Source: Viola odorata
Lineage: Eukaryota; Streptophyta; Magnoliopsida; Malpighiales; Violaceae
NCBI GenBank assembly: GCA_963691705.1
Contig: OY829541.1
Span: 55,413,931 to 55,477,930 of the forward strand
DNA length: 64,000 bases
Direction of reading: 5' to 3'
Shown: positions 56,240-64,000 of the stretch, piece after piece
Layout: the number at the start of each line of letters is the position of its first letter
How positions within the stretch are numbered: the first letter of the stretch is position 1
The notes under the pieces: model-generated
What the model saw: the letters and a program-made list of their open reading frames with translations, nothing else
The model's database searches: none
What the model was told of the DNA's origin: nothing
Translations under genes and position numbers: made by a program

Positions 56240-57473
56240 ATGACTATTGAGCAATGGTCAGTTTTCAAAAAGAGTGTCCCTGCAATAGAGGAAGCTATTG
56301 TGAAGCTGCAATCAAGATTGAGGTGAGGCTTCTATTGATCTGTTATCATATTAAAACTCTGTCCTGGCTTTTCTTGTTATAATCTATTCATTAAGATTAG
56401 AGGTTTAAAGCTTTCTATATAGAAAGGGGAAACTGCATAGTCACATGTATATCTGACATGACAATTTTGTGGTCTTCTAATCTTGCACTCTATTGCCTGA
56501 TCTTGGTGTTTACTTCCCTCAAAATGGTGAGAGATTTAAAGTTTTCTATATAGAAAAGGGAACCATGGTGTATCTCAGTGCATGTTTGTCGTAGATGATA
56601 CATATTCAATATGTTGCAGATCTGATATTAATGGTGAACAAAATAGACAAGTTAAGCCAGTAACTGTTTCTACACCTGCTGATTTTGTTCCTATTGAGAT
56701 AAACCGTTTTGATGGGAAGAATTATCAGCACAAACCCAGAAACAAGTCCCGAAGAAATTGAACTTGCCAAAGCTGCTCAGCAGAAATGGTTTAATGACGA
56801 CTGTTTGTGCCACCGCAACATCTTGAATTCTCTGTCTGATTCTCTGTATTATCAGTATCATCAGAAAAGTAAGAATGCTAAAGAACTTTGGGAAGAGTTA
56901 AGGTTAGTTTATATTTATAAGGAGTTTGGAACAAAGAGAGCTCAAGTTAAAAAGTATATTGAGTTCCAGTTTGTTGATGACAAACCAATTCTCAACCAAG
57001 TACAAGAATTTAATAGCATCGCAGATGCTATTGTGGCCAATGGAATGTTTATTGATGAGAACTTTCATGTCAGTGCTGTTATTTCCAAGTTTCCGCTGTC
57101 ATGGAAGAACTTCTGCATCAAGTTGATGCAAGAGGACTACCTGCCTACCTGGGTATTAATGGATCGAGTAAGGTGTGAGGAGGAGTCTCGCAACTAGCAC
57201 AAGCAAGGGGAGCCTTCCAGTTCTGCTTTCTTTCATCATGGTAAAAATCTTGGACCAAGAATGAGAGATATGAAGAAACAAAACTTGCACTGCGACTTTT
57301 GAGGCAAGAAAGGGCATATTGCTAAACACTGTCGTAATAGGAAGTTTGGAAATTATACTAGTGGGAAGAGCGATAGGGAGAATACATCTCCATGCACATC
57401 TATTGCGGGGGAGAATGCATCCGCATCCGCATCTATAGCAGCGAATATGGAGGACTGTAGAGTAGCTTGTTGA
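56240..57473 (+). pseudogene. Gag-derived host gene (copia gag-like with zinc knuckle), broken
   Basis: A short first exon (56240-56322, MTIEQWSVFKKSVPAIEEA) joins in phase to 56620 (SDINGEQNRQ...NRFDGKNY) across a GT-AG intron. The second exon then shows copia gag (UBN2-like) features: AQQKWFNDDCLCHRNILNSL, AKELWEELR, QVQEFNSIAD. The frame jumps between GKNY (56725) and ISTNPE, where a segment typical of the family seems deleted. A TAG at 57195 and a TGA at 57300 follow; the second replaces the second Cys of the CCHC knuckle (CDF-stop-GKKGHIAKHC). The intron-bearing first exon is not part of copia elements, so this looks like a host gene made from gag. Alternatively it is a chance fusion with an old copia fragment. 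Confidence 0.55.
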
Positions 57474-58403
57474 TGGTCTCAGATCCATGGGTACAAGAAG
57501 AGGTGCAGACAAATTTGTGCGAGGACCCTGTACTTGTATGAGGTTCGGCCTAGTCGTGTAAGTTATTTCAGTTTGTATCCTTTTTCTTGCAACGGCTAGA
57601 TTAGGTCAATCATCTTGTGTAAAAGTACCCTCCTAGCTTTTCTTCAGTATTAACCATTCTTTTCAAATGCAGTATTCATTGTAACTAGCGAATAGGAACT
57701 CAGTTGTAGACTCTGGCTTGGTACTCTAGAACCTATGGAGGGTTCTTGTTTGTAACTTGACTTTGCAGTTTATGTTTATACGAGCTTTTGATTCTGACCC
57801 TTTCGGCCCTTTCTTCCTGTCATTCTCTGATTTGGGGCTAATGAGATGCAAACTGGTGTTCTTGCAGAGTAATTATTAGTTAGAATACTTCCATGGTTTT
57901 TTGTACTTTTTAACAATAGACTTTCATGATTTTAAAAGGGAAAAATCCAGTATAACCATATGAAAAGAGTTTTGCGTGCAAAAGTATTGTTATGGAACCC
58001 AGGATCTTTTGGTCTCTTCTGCATATGTTGCCTTTACTACGTATGCCACAAATTTAAAGAGCTACAGTTTCCTATATCCAAAAAGATTTTCCATCAGAGA
58101 CCACAAGACAGGTTTCTAACAAAATCTATAGTAGAGGATACCATCCAACCTAGCAGATTCTGAGTGTGCAATTCCAGTTGTGTATGCTTCTAATTTTTCC
58201 TGCAACCATCAGGAAAAAATGATATCAGATGAAATGTTAGAATTCACCGAGACAAGAACTATGCATTGACTGTGTGCCTTTAATTTGGTGAGATTTCACA
58301 AAGATAATCCTAATTTCCATTCAGATTAAGATTGCAGAGTGGGATCATGGCCAACCTGTAGCAGCAATTAAGACTTGCGTTCTATGCGAGAAAAATCGCA
58401 ACC
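57474..58403. other. Intergenic region
   Basis: AT-rich with no gene that I can support; short frames here have no conserved motif. Confidence 0.5.
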
Positions 58404-60384
58404 TCATGGTTGCATCGTGAGGAGGGCCTTTGTTTTGTCCAACGACGACTGTTCTCTTCGAATATCCTCGTCAATGTTGAGTCGTTCCCATTGCAGCATC
58501 TTGATTCCGTCTTCAGTTTCATAATGATTTGCTGGTAAGTCTGGTCTGGTCAAGATAACTGGAAATTTCACCCCTACATCTTCCCTGGCAGCAGACACAA
58601 CTTAATAATCAGGAGATGGAGAATCTAAGGAAAACAAGGCAGTAGAAGAAAAACAACTCAGCAAAACTTGCAGAGAATAAAAATGAAATTAAAAGCATGA
58701 GCATATATGTGCACTCGTGCATGTGTGTGTATGCATCAATGCATGTGTGTGTATGCATTAAACTGCCATCTCTATCATACTTCTCTAAGGACTTAATGCC
58801 TGCATCTGTCCTACAGACTATTCCCAGCATAGTCTCCAATCCCAAGTACTCCGAAAGCAACCTAGATAATTTGGGAAACGGTATAAATTGTCCAAGTGTA
58901 GCTGAAACGAGGTATCGAATTCACAGAGCCAGCAGCAATTCATTCTATTTCATAAGGTCAAGGACATCATGGTTCTGCTAAAAGAACTGCAAAACTATTG
59001 TTTACATAATGCTTCTCATTGTCCTAACTATATGGGAGCATAATCAGCCTGTAAAATTGACACGATTCCTATTATCAACTGGCCACGTGAAGATGGCCCT
59101 CCGATAATTCTGACCAAAAATGGAAAGTGGTGGAGTAAGAAGATTGAAAGATACTGACCTACTAAGATTATCACCATCAACTCTGGCAAGAGTGGCCACA
59201 ATACCTAGCATATCCTTGTTGAATGACACGTTTGATGACCGAAACGCAGGATGGTTTTTCGCCTGGCACAGTAGGGCAGCTGCAGTTTTTTCTTTCTCCA
59301 ATACCTGCTTTCTTGTTTCTTCCTCAGAGTGAAGGACCTCATTTTCTGCTTCCCCAGAGGAGTGACATTTCACAAGACTCGCTGAAAAAAATTCCAATGT
59401 TTAAAGAAATAGTGATATCTAATCAAGAACAAGTCCCCTCCGGGACATCCAATAAAATTGGAAATGATACAGATAAGATTAACAAGCCCCTGCGCAAGGA
59501 TGGCACGCACAAAATCGAGAAATGGTCCAAGAGGGCTCAATCCTGGCAAGACAAAGAATTGATATAGTCTCTACCAAATCACTTAAACAGTAGGTCTCAA
59601 TTAGCAACCTTCCATTGTCAAGTAAGTCTGATTGGTGTCCATGTTTGCAAAGAAGGGAAAAAGAACCAACCTTGCATTTCAAGAATACATTCATCTAACT
59701 GGCTTGCCTCTGACTTTAACATTTTTAAGTTGTTTTCGTGCCTCAAGATGTCCTTTTTCAGATTATCCAGATTAACCTGAACACACCAGCAGTCAAAGGA
59801 ACATACGAATTAAAGCACATCTGCTAAACCATTTCAATAAGGCTTAAACCTTGAGCAAATAGGATAACTAAAGATCTGAAATACCCATTATGCCACCAAC
59901 TCTCTTTTTTCTTTCATTTTTCAGGTAACAAATATAATCAAATACGACACAAAGTGAGTCTAAACACATCATTTAACAGCTAATAACAAGTTTGTAGCTC
60001 AATTTTACTCCGTATAAAGTAAAGAAAGGTTAAGTCTAAATTTCAATTTTTACATATGAAAGCAAAAAAACATCATGCCATAGCTGCTTAATTGACCACT
60101 TAGAATCCTTTAAAAAGTCGTTTTGCCAAAATCCCCAGATGTTTTCATTCCAGATGTGAGCCATTAAAAAATTAAAATGCCCACATGCACAGACCCATAA
60201 AGCAAATGGCGGCTGTCTGTTGTCAGATGGGTCCAATTGGAACAGAATATTTTCACAACAAGAGAACAGTAAGTATGTGTACATAAGTAAGTAAGACAAA
60301 CCAAAATGGGAGATTTTAATCCAATTCTTTCAATGGGGGTGTGCAAACCTGGTGGTGGTAGTGGTGGTTGGGTTGTTGATGCAT
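58404..60384 (-). pseudogene. DMS3/GMI1-like SMC-hinge gene lacking its central hinge exons
   Basis: Proposed exons 60384-60349 (MHQQPNHHYHHQ, least certain), 59776-59671, 59381-59159, 58861-58764, 58600-58404; most junctions are GT-AG and the phases all agree. The protein shows coiled-coil NLKKDILRHENNLKMLKSEA, then DMLGIVATLARVDGDNLSR, LLSEYLGLETMLGIVCRT, and a C-terminal coil (MLQWERLNIDEDIRREQ), in the order of DMS3 and GMI1. Missing is the conserved middle (the part with ICLENLRPY and PNGECPPGFLGF) that would lie between 58764 and 58600, and the tail is short. The remaining 219-residue frame is nevertheless open. DMS3 works in the DDR complex of RNA-directed DNA methylation. This could be a deleted pseudogene or a truncated paralogue. 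Confidence 0.6.
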
Positions 60385-63300
60385 GTTGAAGATGACGGCT
60401 TCCTGTCCCTTTTTCGCTGTCTGCTTTGGGAAAATTGAGCTCAGACGACAAAAATACATTTACACGGCGTTTAATGTAAGGCAACGACAAAGGGGTCCCA
60501 TTTTTGTAAATTTTATTACCAATAATTGGTTCGTCCACAAATTTGAGAATATTATCCCTTAAAATAAAATAAAAAATCGTTTGTTTGATTCTTATATTAG
60601 GATAAATTATATGTTATGATCGCTTTGACCATTAATAAATCAATCTTGTACGAACAAAATTAAACTTAACTCAATGGTTTAACCATTTAGGATTCACGTG
60701 ATTTAAAACCAAGAAAAATATTTGTAAATTTTATCTATCTTCTTTTTTACTATTAATTAAAGAAAAATAAAGGATCTCACTCCTGTTTAGTTTTAGTGGA
60801 CATTGGCAGCACGTGCAAATATAAACAATTCACATAATTATCTGACTAACAGATGAAATGTGAGATGAAAGTATCAAATAACTCAACTATTGCGTTATAA
60901 ATTTCTTCGCATGCCATCTAGCCATTCTATAATTTTTCATTCTTAACCTAAATTATTCTGTTAAAATTACTCCTCTAAATCAAATTCTATCGTTTCTTCA
61001 ATTAAAATGTATATCAAACTACGTCATCTAAAAGGTAGGTAAAATTAGAGGACTTTTAAGGAACCCCATTGCCCTAAGTTAACAAATTTCGGGCAACACA
61101 TGAATAAGAAAAGGTCGAAAATGCCAATAAGAATACAATAGAAAACACTAAACATGGACAATGAGGATATTCTTTTCTTTATTTATTTTTTGGGCCCGTT
61201 GACTATTTTTATGGGCTCAAATTTTTTTTCTAATGGTCCAAGTTTAACACGAGCTTAATATAAAGCAAGTTGGGTGGCGTCTTTACTTTGAAAGTCCAGT
61301 CCAAACCGACTCAATTAAAAAGATAAACCTTAATTTTATAAATAATTATAATATTTAAAGGTTTATTTTTTTTTGGTTATTCTGTAATTTATCGTTTATT
61401 TGGTCAACTAAAGAATATACTACTTTTTGCATTTCTATTTTATGTATCAAAATTTGTTATGGGCTAATGATAGGCAAACTAAACTAGCATCTTGGCCATT
61501 GATTAGTTTGACTAATGATTAGGCAAACTAAACTAAGCATCTTGACCATTTTTATCATTAGATTGACCATTGATTAGGCACATGCTTAGACCCCAAAGGC
61601 AGGAATTGTTGCAAATTTGGCAGACAGCTCCAGAGAAAAGATAATTTAGAATAATAATAATAATAAAAAGAAGAAAAATAAAAACATGATTAACTGATGC
61701 AGAAAAAGATAATTTAAATAAAACGTGATTAATCGATGCAGAAAGTGTTGCACACCTCACCACGTGGCACGTGTTATGCTCTTTCTTTCCGTAATGAATT
61801 GTATCTACTAAATAAAACCACATCTACTAAATTCTCAAATGGTCTCAAATCAAACTTGTAAGAAATGTTTTTTTAAAGTAAAGGAATTCATAAAGATATG
61901 TATTTGTTATTTTTTTAATACTAATAGAAAATAAACCTTAAAAATGTTTTTAATTCAACATTAATTGCGTTAAAGTTTTGAATTCGAATCTTTGAGAATG
62001 AAAAAAATTATATTATAAGTCACGATTCTTTGAAACTTGATAAAATTTAAACGAAATTAGTTTAAATTGAAAAAATATCTGAAGAATTAAAAAAGATAAA
62101 TTTTTAAAAAATCTTATGTTTCGCAAGTGGACGTAACCTCTAGAGAGCAAAGAAATTTCAAAGATAATAACACGAAATAAATGAATCAATGGACCCTATG
62201 ACGTGACTTAAAACCTTAAAGAGGATGAGATCAAGATGGCACAAAAGGCAAAATGATACTACTATAATAATACTATCAATTAAGTACTATGCAATTGTGG
62301 GCTGTGGGCCCTTTTTAAACTTTAATCACTCGTATATTTATTCTTTTTTTACTAATCTCTTTTTTTACATTTAATATTTAATTACCGGTGTAACGAAGAT
62401 AAATGTATCATACAGTTTATAAAAGATATAACGTGACATGGCACTTATCGTTCGTGTGTCACTACTAACCCAACTAGTAAATGAAACGTCGTTTAATAAA
62501 CAACAACACGCAAAGACTCTACACGGGTTGTCGTTGTTGCTGTTGGGGGTCTGGCCTTGTCACGCTCTTCTAGCCTTTTTAAGGGGCTACCACATGCACC
62601 ACATGACTTTTGTCATGAATCAAGTTACCTCATTGTGGTCGTCAACTCCATTAATCAAATCAATCACAATTATTTATATTATCTCTAAATTTATTTGGAC
62701 GAAACTAATCATTTTCATATCGAATTAATTTTATTGATAGAGTAAAATTCTTCTAGTAAATAATATTTTTGTATAGAAGGATCGAGCATACGACTTTAAG
62801 TATGATCAAGGTGTCAAACTATTTACGTCAGTGCATATAATTATATTACTAAGCTGCTATTTCTATGTCAACGGTACCCTTTCAAAGAAGAAAACCCTCC
62901 CCTTTGTGTTCCGAAGCTAATTAAAAAGGCTTTTCCGTAGTCAACTATGCCTGGTTTGGTTTATTAGTCGGTGTTGGTCGCAAGATTCAACATCAAGACT
63001 CAAAAGTAACGAGTCGTTGATTTATAAATTTGTTTATAATTTTTTTTCAAACAAAGGACTAATTGAGGCAAATGCAATTAGAATTAGTATTTGAGGGAGA
63101 TTAGAAAATAAATTATAAATTAACAACCATTTTAGCCTTTTTGAGAACGGTACATAGTTTATTTTATTATCCTATGGAAAAACATGGAGACGCAAAGGAT
63201 GAAGGAAAGATTGGTAAATATCGTATGCCCACAAGTTTAGGTTTAATTGATGAGCTCCTAAAATGACAAGAAACGTAAAGGAATATTTTGCAAACCAGGC

Positions 63301-64000
63301 AAAAAAAGGAAAAAGTTCTAAAAAAGGAGTGACAAATCATTTAACTCGCACCAGCAATCATCAGCTTTTTCACGGAGACTATACTTTTATGTCATTCATA
63401 CATTTATTTTGATAGATCTGTTTCTGCTGCTACTTCACCAAACCTGTTTGCTGAGAAGAAAATTATTCCCATGTGCAGTGCCATTCTTGTGTGACACACA
63501 AAACGCAAAATAGTAGTATGAGTATCTACATATCTACCTCAGCACGTGAAAATCATTCATCAATCATCATCTTCAAACTCTTCAAAGCTCACTCATTCAG
63601 CTGTGGGGCGCTGGACTTACCTTACCTGTCCCCCAAATGAAATAAATGCCTAACTAGTGGGGCGCTGGACTCGTGACTCGGTAGGCTCGGTCAAGTCCTC
63701 GTGCACGCAACTTCATTTCACATTTCTGCTGAGATCCCTCACAAGAGTGGGATCAGAAGAACAGTATAGCTGAAATCTGCATTTAGTAAAATTCTAATAA
63801 AACCAATACAATATAGTACACGGCTATGTTGATATTTGATTATGAAACAAAACTTGAAATTTCCGAAAGAATATTAAGGAGATGATAAATGTTAGAAAAG
63901 AAAGAAAGAGTCATGTCTAAATAAACAACCAAGATGGAGTTGGTTGAAAACTTACAAATTTTAATTCATCTTGCAACAATTGTAGAATACTGCTTTGACA
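60385..64000. other. AT-rich intergenic DNA
   Basis: No supported gene over 3.6 kb. A local duplication (AGGCAAACTAAACTA...CATCTTG) lies at 61470-61575 and a short repeat GTGGGGCGCTGGACT at 63603 and 63658. At the right edge the minus strand reads an open stretch ending in a GTAAGT donor near 63952, possibly the end of an exon of a neighbouring gene. Confidence 0.5.

Noticed and set aside
57960..58163. 67-codon plus-strand frame
   Set aside because: No recognisable domain and no neighbouring exon in phase.
62438..62728. 96-codon frame in the right intergenic region
   Set aside because: No motif, AT-rich context, no splice or promoter support.

Overview
This window is nuclear DNA from a flowering plant, probably a eudicot; I cannot name the species. 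The evidence is spliced genes with GT-AG introns, an intact CYP703A-type cytochrome P450, a nuclear tRNA-Gln, plant Ty1-copia and Ty3-gypsy elements, and a Stowaway-like MITE. About 78% of the window (164-49767) is one stack of four LTR retrotransposons inserted into each other. A run of 200 Ns (55694-55893) is an assembly gap.

The stack, from outside in (element names are mine): D, a Ty1-copia element (164-49767, 423-bp LTRs, target-site duplication GATGA). Inside it A, a Ty3-gypsy Tat-lineage element on the minus strand (1166-45823, 523-bp LTRs, duplication CCGAC). Inside A is B, a relative of A on the plus strand (5852-34458, 521-bp LTRs, duplication CTCCT). Inside B is C, a non-coding LARD-like element on the minus strand (10341-22970, 2.88-kb LTRs, duplication GCCCC). 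All four duplications are readable. LTR mismatches counted by eye fall inward: 11/423, 7/523, 4/521 and about 14/2878, which agrees with the insertion order.

The most unusual content is in A and B. Between pol and the 3' LTR each carries four genes on the strand opposite gag-pol: W (125 aa, helical), V (136-143 aa, Pro-rich with acidic tail), and two long spliced paralogues X (723 aa) and Y (732 aa). X and Y resemble the 'putative gypsy type transposon' domain family (PF04195-like) and end in coiled coils. Most have their own TATA box, and several a G-box CACGTG. X is open in B, Y is open in A, and W and V are open in both. Gag-pol is broken in A, B and D.

The host gene hit by the stack can be read across the insertions. 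On the minus strand, a WRC-motif exon (51697-50279) and a CHQC zinc-finger exon (49837-49773 plus 163-77) belong to a KDM3/JMJ25 (IBM1-like) histone demethylase gene. A solo LTR split its first exon, a MITE sits in its first intron, and element D split the zinc-finger exon inside the CHQC motif.

To the right are an intact CYP703A gene (53068-54821, minus), tRNA-Gln(CTG) (55512-55583), a broken copia-gag-derived gene (56240-57473) and a DMS3/GMI1-like gene that has lost its central hinge exons but still splices in frame (58404-60384, minus). The last 3.6 kb is AT-rich and apparently non-coding.
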